Below the pieces are notes generated by a model. That model was not told the DNA's origin. It ran no database searches and saw only the letters and a program-made list of their open reading frames with translations. A stretch of 17,500 bases of DNA from the NCBI GenBank assembly GCA_037179515.1, contig JAXCGZ010003840.1, positions 122,501 through 140,000 on the forward strand. The letters run 5' to 3'. This DNA comes from Halocaridina rubra (lineage: Eukaryota; Arthropoda; Malacostraca; Decapoda; Atyidae). The position numbers were made by a program, and so were the translations under genes. This document shows positions 1 through 12,257 of this stretch, in pieces (position 1 is the stretch's first letter; every line of letters starts with the position of its first letter).

Positions 1-486
<486 letters not shown>

Positions 487-511
487 CAAATAAGCACATT
501 ACATATGTGAA

Positions 512-630
<119 letters not shown>

Positions 631-639
631 AGTTTGCAG

Positions 640-2080
640 ATGAACAGGTTCCTGTGTTTTGCTGTCTTTGTCGCTTCATCTTCTCAACCAGTATCTATCC
701 TTGAGCTCGGAAGCATGTTTCTGGTCAACCAATTTCTTTAACTTGCTCAATTTTCACTTCTTTGAACATCTTGATTCCAGATCTTTTATATCTGATCACC
801 AGTACGACTTCTGCAAGGCAAGAACCACGGGTGACCTCTTGCCCTGTCTCATTCATGTATGGGTCGTCTTCTCTGATGGACCAATGGGAATCGTTTGTCG
901 TCGCCCTTTATATCCCTAAGGCTTTTGGTAGAGTGTAGCATAAGGCTCTGTTATCCAAACATCCTGCTTTTGGCTTTATCCCTTTTCTGTGTTCTCTGTT
1001 TTTTTCTTCCTGACCGTTTCATATCCGTAGCTGTTTGATGGTGCAACATCTAGCTTATTTCCAGTTACCATTGAGGTTCCAGAAGATTCTGTTCTTTCAC
1101 CTACCCTGTTCCCTCTCTTCATCAGTGATCATCTCCAGTCCCCAGTTTCCTCTCTTCTTCACGCCTTTAGCGACGATTTTACCCTTCATGTTTCCTCTGC
1201 TCCCTCTTCAAGATCTTCGCCTGCTGCTCGAAATCAGTTTCATATCACTCTCTCTTCAACACTCCACTGTGATTTACAAAGAGCATCTGAGTGGATCCAA
1301 AATTTTAGTCATATTCACTGCCTCCAAGACTCAATTTCTGGCTATTTCTTTATTTTCTTCTCCTGACAGTCTTATTGTCTTCGAAAACAACATAAAAAAT
1401 TTCCTCTCAATTCTAATAATATATTAGGAATCCAGATAGTCTTTAACTTGTCTAGTAGGAGTTACATGATGCAAATCTTTAAAGTACATGTAAAAAATCA
1501 GGAGTTCTATTTCGCTTTCTTAATGAATTTTCCCCTTCTCAGTTACTAAATATCTTTAAAGGTCTTATCCTTCCCTGCTTAGAATATTGCTCTCACATGG
1601 AGGGTGCTTCTTCTTATACTTATCTCCTTGATAGGGTTATAATTAAGGTCATCAGACTCATTAATGACTTTTCATTTACTTCCTATTTGGATTTTCTTCT
1701 TTTTGCTGAAAGGTTTTACATATCTTTCGCTCTTCTATCTGTACTATTTTCATCGGTGCTCTGATAAATTGGTGAGTTGCCATTCCTCCCAAGCTCGCAA
1801 AACCTTGTAACACATGACATGCGGCCTCATCACACAGGTACTGTGTGAATATTTGTAGCTCGCGGATTGGTCGGTGCTGCGACTGCTTCTTTCCCTCCAC
1901 CACCAGACTCTGGAACTCTTTTTCTCATTCTGTCTTCCCTAACTCTTATAACCTTTCTTCCTTCAAATATCTGGTCTATCGTCACCTCATGTCCTAATCC
2001 TGCCATGTATGTAGGTTTTCATTACTCTGATTATTATTTCAGCCCGTACTTTCTCTATTGTTCTTCATTCTATTATTTCT
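640..2080 (+). pseudogene. Decayed Jockey-like LINE reverse transcriptase
   Basis: Remnant of the RT ORF (ORF2) of a non-LTR retrotransposon, an enzyme that reverse transcribes its own RNA at a nicked chromosomal site. Homology is spread over all three frames. In order: SDHQYDFCKARTTGDLL near 800-850 (usual form SDxQYGFRKxRSTxDLL); ALYIPKAF near 903-926, where the first catalytic Asp is now Tyr (codon 909-911); DGATSSLFPVT near 1036-1068; SPTLFPLF near 1100; FSDD at 1166-1177, the position of F/YADD; KGLILPCLEYCSH at 1558-1596 and LLDRVIIKVIRLIND just after it. These are the RT palm, thumb and C-terminal motifs of the Jockey/I superfamily in the right order. Stops and indels occur throughout, so it is certainly dead. 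The 5' part (endonuclease, RT fingers) is missing, cut off at the (AT)n tract. The end near 2080 is approximate. Confidence 0.85.
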
Positions 2081-2099
2081 GACTTGTCCTTAGGCAGCT

Positions 2100-4104
<2,005 letters not shown>

Positions 4105-4191
4105 ACATATAGCTGTAGTTGTTTATTCGCTTTGCATATCATGTGTATGCTATTGTTTTTTTTTTTTTTTGGCAGTGTTTCATTGCTATTT

Positions 4192-4300
4192 CAGGTTGTG
4201 TTAGTTTTGCCTTTGAAATTTTACTTTTGGGTGCCCTTCCTGACGCCATCCTCTTCATTATTTTCTTTATTGGGAGGCGCACCGAGTTGCGCTTGCTTGC
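4192..4300 (-). repeat. Core-repeat fragment, minus strand
   Basis: The reverse complement reads GCGTCAGGAAGGGCACCC, then AAAAGTAAAATTTC, then GCAAAACTAACACAAC. The same word order is seen in the copies at 8463-8905. The motif resembles a conserved GTCAGGAAGGGCATCC module known from the 3' parts of several metazoan SINE/LINE families; the family name is not determined. The fragment is the tail half only, and its left boundary is approximate. A T15 run lies just before it at 4156-4170. Confidence 0.6.
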
Positions 4301-4301
4301 T

Positions 4302-4319
4302 CCCCCCCCCCCCCCCCCC
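4302..4319. repeat. Poly-C run of 18
   Basis: Eighteen consecutive C, next to the core-repeat fragment. Long pure poly-C is uncommon and prone to slippage. Confidence 0.98.
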
Positions 4320-4366
4320 GACAGTGGCTGTATTAAATTTCGTATGAACTATGAAATGCTAATCAT

Positions 4367-4404
4367 AAAAGATGTTAATACGTCGAAAAGATATTAATAC
4401 CGTA
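4367..4404. repeat. Short tandem duplication, 19-bp unit
   Basis: AAAAGATGTTAATACGTCG is followed directly by AAAAGATATTAATACCGTA. This is a local slippage-type duplication with a few substitutions. Confidence 0.65.
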
Positions 4405-4514
4405 CTTCTAGAATTTGACTCAACTTATTACTTTGGATGTAATTAATTTAAGAAAAAAATTACCTAAATATTAGTCAAGCCTCGCAAAATTAATTATTCT
4501 ACATACATACATAG

Positions 4515-4640
4515 ACATAAGTCTCATGTTCCCTTGTAAGGGGGGTGGCCGAGCCAAGAAACGCGCATTCACTACGATCCATATACATACCTCAACCACT
4601 CCTCTCAGCTCCTTGGGGATAGAGGGTTGCCATTTAAAAC
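4515..4640. repeat. Dispersed repeat fragment, copy 1
   Basis: Contains GTTCCCTTGTAAGGGGGGTG (4528-4547). A close relative, GTTCCCTTATAAGGGTGGTG, occurs at 9756. The two copies share about 26 bp well and little beyond. CCCTTGTAAGGG is a short near-palindrome. Family and boundaries are unknown. Confidence 0.4.
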
Positions 4641-5490
4641 AATAGAAAAATATTAACTTTTATGCATCATAAATTGTTTGTAATTATGTTTGTTTACTTA
4701 ATATGATGATGCATTCCTGAGATCGTATCATGAGTTATAAAGAATATTCTACTATACTGTGAATATTTGACAATATAATTTAAAGACTCCTTTTACTCAA
4801 AGATATATCAAAAATAATTTCAAATATATTACAAAAATAAGCCAATCTCTAGAAAAACAAATGGGTTCTCGTGATGAATATACAAATATTTTCCAAAACC
4901 TTCTCTTATCCAAAAATATTACGAGATCTTATATTTGGATCTCGCCCTTCAAAACCAGCTATGGATATTATCAAGTAAATCATTTATGTCACAAAAATTA
5001 TTTACGCCTCACGAATACGAAATTGGTTTTCGTTGAAAATGGACAGAATTACTCAAAACCTCCTTCTACCCTAAAGTATTTAGAACAGTTATTAAACTTG
5101 AACCTCCCTGACTAGTGATTTTTTTTATTTTTTTTTATCCTATGATTTTGTTACTCGCGTTGCAAAGGAATTAAACCTTCCCTCTTGTTGTCATTTGTGA
5201 ACGCATTAAAAGCAATAATTTCTCTTTTATCACAGCAGCGTTCGTCACAAACCCTCTTCGGAAATGGTAAATCCATTCTCGGATTTCATTTTACTGCATC
5301 CTGTGTAAACTAAATCAGCTGGTTTGAGGATTGAATTTCCTTCTGGTATTAAAGGTCCCTCCATGGCAGGAGTGGCTCTGTTGAAATGGGACACCCTTGT
5401 TTTCTTACTTCACATTAATTTCAAATGGATTTTAGATATAAAACTTTATTTTTTTGTAATAAACCTCATAGTTTATGGAATGTACTTCAC
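4641..5490. other. AT-rich spacer with small perfect hairpins
   Basis: No supported gene. An 84-codon ORF at 4861-5115 has no recognisable domain. It lies in DNA with recurring TCAAAACC/CCAAAACC words (4893, 4949, 5053), so I do not call it. Perfect or near-perfect stem-loops are visible: CGAGATC...GATCTCG at about 4922-4944, ACGAAA...TTTCGT near 5018, and an 11-bp stem with a 2-nt bulge at 5262-5291. Their meaning is unknown. Confidence 0.45.
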
Positions 5491-5711
5491 AGAGCCATTA
5501 GTCACCGCGGCTCAAGCGGTAGAGTCCGCGACTCTGAGGCGTCTGGCCGAGGGTTCGCGCCCCGTCACGGTCTGAGGTTAGCAAGGGCATGCACTCAGGG
5601 TAACGAATACATCTGCCAAAGCAAGTCCTTCGCAAGAAGGCAACCGTCCTATCCCTTGGTAGAGAAGGGAGTCCGTGACGTAAAACCGGAACATTTCATA
5701 GAGCCATTAGT
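5491..5711 (+). mobile_element. Complete tRNA-derived SINE with 12-bp target-site duplication
   Basis: The body at 5503-5699 (197 bp) is flanked by perfect direct repeats AGAGCCATTAGT at 5491-5502 and 5700-5711, the expected target-site duplication of LINE-driven retroposition. The first ~70 bp look like a tRNA: an A-box-like GGCTCAAGCGG near 5509 followed by GTAGAG, and a B-box-like GGTTCGCGCCC at 5552-5562. The remaining ~125 bp are unrelated to tRNA and end in GACGTAAAACCGG plus a few bases, with no long poly-A. SINEs are transcribed by RNA polymerase III from these internal boxes and copied by a partner LINE's enzyme. Perfect duplications after insertion suggest it is younger than its surroundings. 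The SINE family is not identified. Confidence 0.82.
5508..5562 (+). promoter_or_regulatory. Internal RNA polymerase III promoter (A and B boxes) of the SINE
   Basis: CGGCTCAAGCGG matches the A box with its last G pair kept. GGTTCGCGCCC, about 43 bp downstream, matches the B box GGTTCGANNCC except at one base. The spacing is normal for a tRNA-type type-2 promoter. Activity cannot be judged from sequence. Confidence 0.65.
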
Positions 5712-6059
5712 GATATAACCAGTGTTGATCTCCGGGTCTCGTGTCTGGAGAATTATATCGGTTCTGCATTGGAGAGCTCCAGGCGAATTAGACTCACGCT
5801 GAAGAGTGAGGAATTTCGAGAATACGAATATCTGTGGATCTTTCCTAGACGCAAGAGCAATTAATCTGTTCTTATATATTATTTGTGTTCTCTTGGAGTT
5901 ACAAGGAATTGTGCCAAATCTAACGTTTTCTCAACTATTTTTGTTCATATCACACATTGTTATAACGTTTTTCCAGAATTGGTCATTTGTTGAGGAAGTC
6001 AGTAAATTTTTTTATCTCATAATTATAACCTGTATAATACTCTGTGTCAGAAAGAACAT
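5712..6059. other. Spacer without recognisable features
   Basis: AT-rich after about 5820. A 139-codon ORF (5806-6225) runs through it, but its second half lies inside a dispersed repeat and its first half has no recognisable domain, so I treat it as chance. Confidence 0.5.
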
Positions 6060-6069
6060 CAAGATAAAC

Positions 6070-6160
6070 CAGCCACTGGGAGAGCTAGTCAGCTCCCATT
6101 GGTGCCGGTCCCAAGGCCGACTCACAAAGGCAGATCTGATATTGGGTCCCGCCGAAGAGC
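6070..6160 (+). repeat. Core-repeat fragment, plus strand
   Basis: CCAGCCACTGGGAGAGCTAG followed by CCCATTGGTGCCGGTCCCAA matches the head half of the copies at 8318-8745 (CCAGCCATTGGGG... and GGTGTCAGCCCCAA). It then diverges. The tail module is not clear here. Confidence 0.6.
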
Positions 6161-6312
6161 TTGTTAAACCAGGACATTCAGTAAGCTTTATCCTTAAAAT
6201 ACAAAGAGAATATAGAATGTACTGACAAAATCCAGTCAGATTGATATAGCGTGTCTTTAGAGGTTTGATTTTTATCCTAAATATGGTATTTTTGCTTTAT
6301 ATAGTTACTCTG

Positions 6313-6669
<357 letters not shown>

Positions 6670-6876
6670 CCGCTTGGTGATATTACTCGCTTATATTCGT
6701 GTCATCTTTTATGTTGCTCCATAATTGGAACGAGTATAGATCTGCTCATGCGAACGTTCCACCGCTGATTTGCCTTTAATTAAGAGCGCTTCTTTTAATT
6801 CTGTATCGATGTGATGGATGCCACCACGCCGATATTCCAATTTTCCGCTTCTAGTTACCGTAATTAAAGAAGGAAA

Positions 6877-7107
6877 ATGAAGCTCACTCTCTTTATTTCC
6901 TTATCCCCTAACGGAGGTACGTCAGTGAATGGCGACGATTGGTTAGAATTGGCGACACCGAAAAAGACAAAGAGAGTTAGTTTACTTGACGCCATATCCG
7001 CTGAAGCTAGGAGGATATTCACAGCTGAAGCGTTATATAAGGGAAAGCATCAAGGCTTCATTATGCCCTCCTCCATATCGGTTGATGAAAAGATGGCTAG
7101 TCCTTGA
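6877..7107 (+). CDS. Unassigned 76-codon ORF in non-repetitive DNA
   Basis: I do not recognise this ORF and give it as a candidate only. It runs from ATG at 6877 to TGA at 7105-7107. The product is mixed in composition: a short hydrophobic N-terminus (MKLTLFISLS), a basic stretch (TPKKTKRVSLL), then an Ala/Glu-rich, probably helical segment (LLDAISAEARRIFTAEALYK). The surrounding 6670-7200 is the only ~0.5 kb in the first 10 kb that is neither microsatellite nor recognisable transposon, with more balanced base composition. GGAGGTACGTCAG near 6917 resembles a splice donor, so part of this could be an exon or an exon-intron junction. Equally, it could be a piece of an unrecognised element or chance, since 76 open codons are not rare in 17.5 kb. 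Confidence 0.2.
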   Translation: MKLTLFISLSPNGGTSVNGDDWLELATPKKTKRVSLLDAISAEARRIFTAEALYKGKHQGFIMPSSISVDEKMASP

Positions 7108-7200
7108 TTCCCCTATCGCCTTTATTTGACTCCTACGGCGCACACAGGGAGCCCCTTTTATTAGCTCTTACGATATACAGGGAATAGGAGGGCGGAAGTC

Positions 7201-7477
7201 TCTTAAGAGAAATGTGTAAACAAAAATAACAAGTATTAATATGAATATAAAATATTTATTTGAGCATATGCTATACTACAGCTGAAGGTTTTTTCGACTT
7301 GAACAGGACTCTTCAGGACAGTTCGATGTTAAGTTTTCCTTCAGTTACGGTACTTTTTCAATGCCTACATCAACACCGAATATTCTGTGATATTCGTTAC
7401 ACATCGCTAATTATGCTTCACATCTGACAAGTCATAAAGATCCTCCTCTAGATTTCTCTTCTTTTTCTTCTTGCCAA
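7201..7477. other. Spacer without a gene
   Basis: AT-rich. CTGAAGG near 7281 and CCTTCAG near 7339 could pair as the base of an imperfect stem-loop, with CAGGAC repeated twice in the loop. I see nothing else. Confidence 0.4.
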
Positions 7478-7660
<183 letters not shown>

Positions 7661-7792
7661 CATAAGAACATAGTCTTTCGAGCTGATGCTTCCAGCGTAG
7701 CACTAAGATACAAATTTCATGCATGGTCTACCGTCGCTTGCCTATGATGGACTAACACACACATGCCCTCGTACATACGCACACACAAACAG

Positions 7793-7963
<171 letters not shown>

Positions 7964-8065
7964 TATTTTATGTTCCCAAGGCGCTTTCTCATTTATTAGG
8001 AAATTTCGAACTCATTAGAGCCCATAATATCAGCTAAAATGACTTAAATTCTCCGAGGACAGAGC

Positions 8066-8176
<111 letters not shown>

Positions 8177-8317
8177 CTCTTAATAACTCTCTTAATGGGA
8201 ATATTATTAACATTATCAGCGAGAGATTTGATTACTTTCATAAAGTTTTATAAAAGGCTTCATCGCCAAGGGATGGACATCTTAATTACACTCTCGTCGA
8301 TATAAAGAAGTTTTCTG

Positions 8318-8462
8318 TAATCCAGCCATTGGGGAACAAGGCAGCTTAACTCGACACCGGTCCTAGGAAGAACATCCAGTCAACCCACACTAGTTTTCAA
8401 GAGGATAAAGAGAATGAGCGAATCCATTGGAACATGGTACTGTAGACAGAGGGCGATATAAA
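8318..8462 (+). repeat. Core-repeat copy 1 of the 8.3-8.9 kb cluster
   Basis: The head is TGTAATCCAGCCATTGGGGA, followed by CGACACCGGTCCTAGG and, after an apparent internal deletion, GAAGAACATCCAG and CTAGTTTTCAAGAGG. The tail word TTCAAGAGGAT is shared in inverted form with the minus-strand copy ending at 8755. Confidence 0.65.
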
Positions 8463-8620
8463 AGGATTTTTTTGTAAATCAGTTAATGGGGGAATGAGGC
8501 AGTCCATACGGTGTCAGCCCCAAGTTTGGATAGGTAGAATTGGTAGACGTCAAGAAGGATATTCGACCACGAAGTTTTAAACCACGGCAAATTCTACTGT
8601 ACGAGACACTAAGAAAATAC
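8463..8620 (+). repeat. Core-repeat copy 2 of the cluster, nearly full length
   Basis: Head TGTAAATCAGTTAATGGGGG, middle GGTGTCAGCCCCAAGTTTGG, then ACGTCAAGAAGGATATTCG and GTTTTAAACCACGGCAAATTC. This copy shows best how the head, the CCCAAGYYYGG middle and the GTCAGGAAGGGCATCC-like tail are ordered. Confidence 0.65.
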
Positions 8621-8674
8621 ATCGACCCCTTTTGAATTTGGCAAGAGCTACAGATTTAGATGAAGATGGGTGCG

Positions 8675-8750
8675 AATTTTTTTTTAATTCAATCATTGGG
8701 GGAGGAAGCCTATTCAACCTGTTGTCAGCCCCAATCCTAGGTCGCTGTTT
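8675..8750 (+). repeat. Core-repeat copy 3 of the cluster, head only
   Basis: Head AATTCAATCATTGGGGGAGG and middle GTTGTCAGCCCCAATCCTAG. The tail is replaced by an inverted copy of the same family. Confidence 0.6.
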
Positions 8751-8905
8751 CTAACAATCCTCTTGAAGACTCGTGTTAGTTTTGGCTTAAAAATTTTGCG
8801 ACTAGATACCCTTATTGACAACAACCCCTTTCCATGATTTCGGCTTGAGATCGGGTCCATATTGAAATGGATTACTTCCCCAATGGCTGAATTTATATTA
8901 TCTAT
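8751..8905 (-). repeat. Core-repeat copy 4 of the cluster, inverted
   Basis: The reverse complement begins AATTCAGCCATTGGGGAAG, continues GACCCGATCTCAAGCCG, AATAAGGGTATCTAGTCG and CAAAATTTTTAAGCC, and ends ACGAGTCTTCAAGAGGATTG. This is the full head-to-tail order of the family on the minus strand. Confidence 0.65.
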
Positions 8906-9093
8906 TTATCACAATGCTGAAGTGTGAATATTTCCTGGAAAGGTACTTTTAGTAATTACATGCATCATTATTTATATTCTTTCGGTTTTCTAGTTCCATT
9001 TTCTTAAGAATCATAAACGGGGTCCTATTCAGACTGTCTCTCCAAAGTAGACAAAAAGAAATTTCTCATACTCAGAATATTATAGAAACTCGG
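8906..9093. other. Spacer without recognisable features
   Basis: AT-rich and apparently single copy. No ORF or repeat is recognised. Confidence 0.5.
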
Positions 9094-9641
<548 letters not shown>

Positions 9642-9754
9642 CAATAATGACCATATTGCGAATGGTAGAATCATATCTCAGAAATTAAGTATCTTTTACC
9701 AATTGGAGTTTTAACATCCTATTTTGGAATATATCTCTATATGATAGAGATATA

Positions 9755-9880
9755 AGTTCCCTTATAAGGGTGGTGGGCAAGTTAAACCAAACAAAACCTT
9801 GACTCTTGCATTAGGAAAAGACGGAGTAGAGGATTCCCATTCCCCTCACTCTGCCCCATTTAGTCTACTTTTTCGACACA
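9755..9880. repeat. Dispersed repeat fragment, copy 2
   Basis: GTTCCCTTATAAGGGTGGTG at 9756-9775 matches the fragment at 4528. CCCTTATAAGGG is a perfect 12-bp palindrome. The rest of the copy is not alignable by eye, so the boundaries are guesses. Confidence 0.4.
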
Positions 9881-10049
9881 CAGGGACACACATTTGAATT
9901 CTTATCCTACCTCAATCGAATATTGGAGAATACATACATACATACATTCCATATATATGTATGTGTGCATGTGTGCGTGTGCATAACGACTACACCCATT
10001 TGCATAAATGCATAGTTTTACATGTCACATTTAGTCACTTCGCAGGGGG

Positions 10050-10175
10050 AAGGACACAGACTTAATGGATATGGGATATTAGGGCTGGATGTACTTCCCA
10101 ACGCCCTGCGGTGGAATTGAACCCGCGTTAGTCACTATGCAATTCTTGAGCTGTACCACAGAACTACCTTGACCC
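10050..10175 (-). mobile_element. tRNA-headed SINE remnant, minus strand
   Basis: The reverse complement carries TAGTTCTGTGG (10156-10166), matching the A box at 10 of 11 positions, and GGTTCAATTCC (10113-10123), a good B box 32 bp further on. The tRNA-like head is followed by GGGCGTTGGGAAGTACATCC and AGCCCTAA, a diverged form of the GTCAGGAAGGGCATCC tail of the core repeats. A pol III-type head fused to the core tail is SINE architecture. No clear target-site duplication is seen, and both ends are approximate. It differs from the SINE at 5503. Confidence 0.65.
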
Positions 10176-10330
10176 CCTCCCATGAGCATTATACATATTT
10201 CGGTATTGATTTAATTTTGTAACATCCTAGTTTCGATGTAGCAAGAGGAACTAAATTATGAAATGTTCACATTTTTGGATTAGAGTTTTGAATATCGAAT
10301 GTCTCATGTAAGCTCTACATAGGTGTGTTT

Positions 10331-10710
<380 letters not shown>

Positions 10711-10917
10711 ATCTTTATGTCATAAAATACTGAACATATATTTTTACATGGTATAACATGATAATTCTTATTATATTCATAAAAAATAATGAAAGTGGTA
10801 ATGTCATATAAGAAATATAAAAACTTTCTGAGCTCTGAATTCATTTAAACATAAATATATTCATATTAAAGAGTTATTAAAACAATTGATGTTTATGACT
10901 AAAAAGCTTTCCTAATC
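10711..10917. other. AT-rich spacer, possible LINE 3' untranslated DNA
   Basis: No gene is seen. It directly follows, on the minus strand, the end of the LINE coding relic at 10918 and runs into the GATA/AT repeats, the position expected of a LINE 3' untranslated region. Confidence 0.3.
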
Positions 10918-11218
10918 TCAGGGTGCAAGCAGGAAGAATCGCATTCTCTCTTCATGATTTTGCAAGTATTTAACACTTGCCTTTACAACATCTAAATCAC
11001 TGTCACAAATATTTTCAGCTCCATAATATGATATCAGTATGCTATTTACAGTGTTTAATAAGTAGAGAACAATTGTAGAAATAATATTTGAATTGAAAAA
11101 CACAATTATTGTCACTCATTAAAAATCTGAGAGAGAGAAGCAATTTTTTTCATTTATGATATGAGGGAATGTTAAAATGTTACATATAAAAATTTTCATA
11201 ATTACTCTGGTGAGTAGA
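10918..11218 (-). pseudogene. LINE RT ORF, 3' half, split off by the LTR element
   Basis: The minus-strand reading here continues the frame of the LINE relic at 15421-16078 once the LTR element and one GTAGA copy are removed: across the join, codons read RRYKEFIQNL then LTRVIMKIFICNI. After two adjacent stops the frame is open for 65 codons (11115-10918), including IISTIVLYLLNTVNS, and ends at a TGA. This would be the region C-terminal to the RT thumb of a non-LTR retrotransposon. The evidence is frame continuity, shared orientation and the plausible position of the terminal stop; the residues alone are too diverged to be decisive. The last five bases are the upstream target duplication. Confidence 0.6.
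11214..11218. repeat. Target-site duplication GTAGA, left copy
   Basis: GTAGA immediately precedes the left LTR. An identical GTAGA immediately follows the right LTR at 15421-15425. Five bp is the usual integrase footprint of gypsy-type elements. Confidence 0.88.
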
Positions 11219-11534
11219 TGTGGTGAGTGGATTGATAGAGTGGTTAATGTGATTAGGAAAAGATAATGAGGTGGTAATGAAGAGGAGAAGGTGATTAGAA
11301 GTTAATGAGGTGTAGTTAGTGTGGAAAGGCAAGGGAGAAGTGCATCAGTGACCATTGAGATGCCGTGCTGCTAGTCTGTTGTTTTTCTGTGTCGGTGTGA
11401 GGAGCCCTTTGCTGTTGCTGGTTGTAAGCTGCCGTTTTGGATTGCTGTTTGAGGTGTTGGTGAGCTAGTGAAGTTTTTCCTTTTTTGTGACGCGCTATCA
11501 ACCGGCTTTTGAAGTGAGTTACTTTTTAACCACA
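11219..11534 (+). repeat. 5' LTR, 316 bp
   Basis: Starts TGTGGTGAGTGG and ends TTTTTAACCACA. The six end bases are an inverted repeat (TGTGGT/ACCACA). It aligns end to end with 15108-15420, with about 31 substitutions and two or three small gaps by eye. I see no TATA box and no AATAAA. Confidence 0.93.
11343..11377 (+). promoter_or_regulatory. Candidate TATA-less LTR promoter (initiator-like)
   Basis: GCATCAGTGACCATTG is identical in both LTRs. It contains TCAGT, the arthropod initiator consensus. A downstream AGTCT (here) or AGTTC (right LTR) starts at +27 from the A; the right copy fits the downstream promoter element consensus RGWYV one base off its usual +28. Suggestive only. Confidence 0.25.
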
Positions 11535-11554
11535 AACTATCTAGGCCCTGAAAG

Positions 11555-11884
11555 ATGTCGAATTTGAAGATAATTGATATTGTGAGATCGTTTGATGGCT
11601 CAGGAAGTGTTGTTGAGTGGCTAAAAAAATTGGAATTGATTGCAAAGTTGAAGAATTTGGATGATTTGGCAGTGGTGTTGCCTATGATTTTAGAGGGTAG
11701 TACGCTTGCTGTATATAGCATAATGAGTACTAAGGCAAAGAGCAACTATGACACGATTAAAAAGGCTCTGTTGGAGGTGTTCTCTACAAATCCTTTCCAG
11801 GCTTATGAATCATTTTCAAGGAGAGTATGGCCTGATGAGCCAGTCGATATCTATTCGACTGATCTGCGTAAATTGACTGCCTAG
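11555..11884 (+). pseudogene. gag: gag, N-terminal part
   Basis: Gag is the structural protein that packages element RNA into cytoplasmic particles. From ATG at 11555, only 20 bp after the LTR, 109 codons are open. The product shows the usual retrotransposon gag layout: IVRSFDGSGSVVEWLKKLEL at the start (a substrate-like F.G...V..WL motif), a helical middle with LPMILEGSTLAVY, and a C-terminal FSRRVWPDEPVDIY with LRKL, the F..R...E.V..Y...L motif shared by Ty3/gypsy gags. It stops at TAG 11882-11884 inside what should be continuous gag. Two more stops follow by 11920, and the remaining gag is shorter than expected, so an internal deletion is likely here. The family normally needs about 250-350 residues. 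Confidence 0.8.
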
Positions 11885-11913
11885 CTGGTGTTGTACCCCT
11901 TTGTCAGTCGTAG

Positions 11914-12250
11914 TTGATAGAGTTAGGGGCTTTGATGTCTGAGTTTGTTGAACGTCCAGTTTTCGCTGTTGCTGGTGGGGCGGCTCAGGGTGGTGCTGTG
12001 TTGCCGACTTGTCGAGGTAATGCAATTGGTGGTCGTGGTCAGTTGGGTTATCTTCAAGTGAAAGTCTATGCCAAGGGTGATTCCGTTGAAAATAATCAAC
12101 GCTCTGGAAGGTGCTGCTATTGTTGTGGTGGTCCACATTTGATTAGATTTTGTAGGAGCAAGGCAAAGCAGTCATGTTGGGCGTGTGGGGATGAGGGTCA
12201 TATATCCTCTAATTGCCCTAAAGGACAATCTGGTCAGGGAAAATATAGGG
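11914..12250 (+). pseudogene. gag: gag, nucleocapsid part with two CCHC zinc knuckles
   Basis: Continuation of gag in another frame, with no ATG of its own. The RNA-binding nucleocapsid region is clear: two canonical CX2CX4HX4C knuckles, the first in CCYCCGGPHLIRFC and the second in CWACGDEGHISSNC, together spanning about 12112-12216. A Gly/Arg-poor basic linker (RSKAKQS) joins them. All eight metal ligands are present, so the knuckles themselves are intact although the ORF is not. The stretch MSEFVERPVFAVAGG upstream corresponds to the gag linker. The reading frame must shift by about 12260-12290 to enter the protease. Confidence 0.82.
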
Positions 12251-12257
12251 GAACAAC

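Noticed and set aside
659..1427. ORFs of 86 and 130 codons as small genes
   Set aside because: They are open fragments of the decayed Jockey-like RT; only part of each matches and the rest is out of frame with it.
4119..4397. ORFs with a poly-Pro stretch
   Set aside because: The prolines come from the C18 run; the ORFs span a dispersed repeat on the other strand.
4861..5115. 84-codon ORF as a gene
   Set aside because: No domain, AT-rich, contains repeated words and hairpins; length is within chance.
5503..5575. A functional tRNA gene
   Set aside because: A and B boxes are tRNA-like, but I could not make a clean anticodon stem, and the unit continues 125 bp further with flanking duplications; it is a SINE head.
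5806..6225. 139-codon ORF with hydrophobic segments, possible membrane protein
   Set aside because: The second half is a core-repeat copy; the hydrophobicity follows from T-rich codons.
7279..7349. Stem-loop CTGAAGG...CCTTCAG as a regulatory RNA element
   Set aside because: Only the outer seven pairs and a GAAC/GTTC pair match; the middle does not pair and there is no transcript context.
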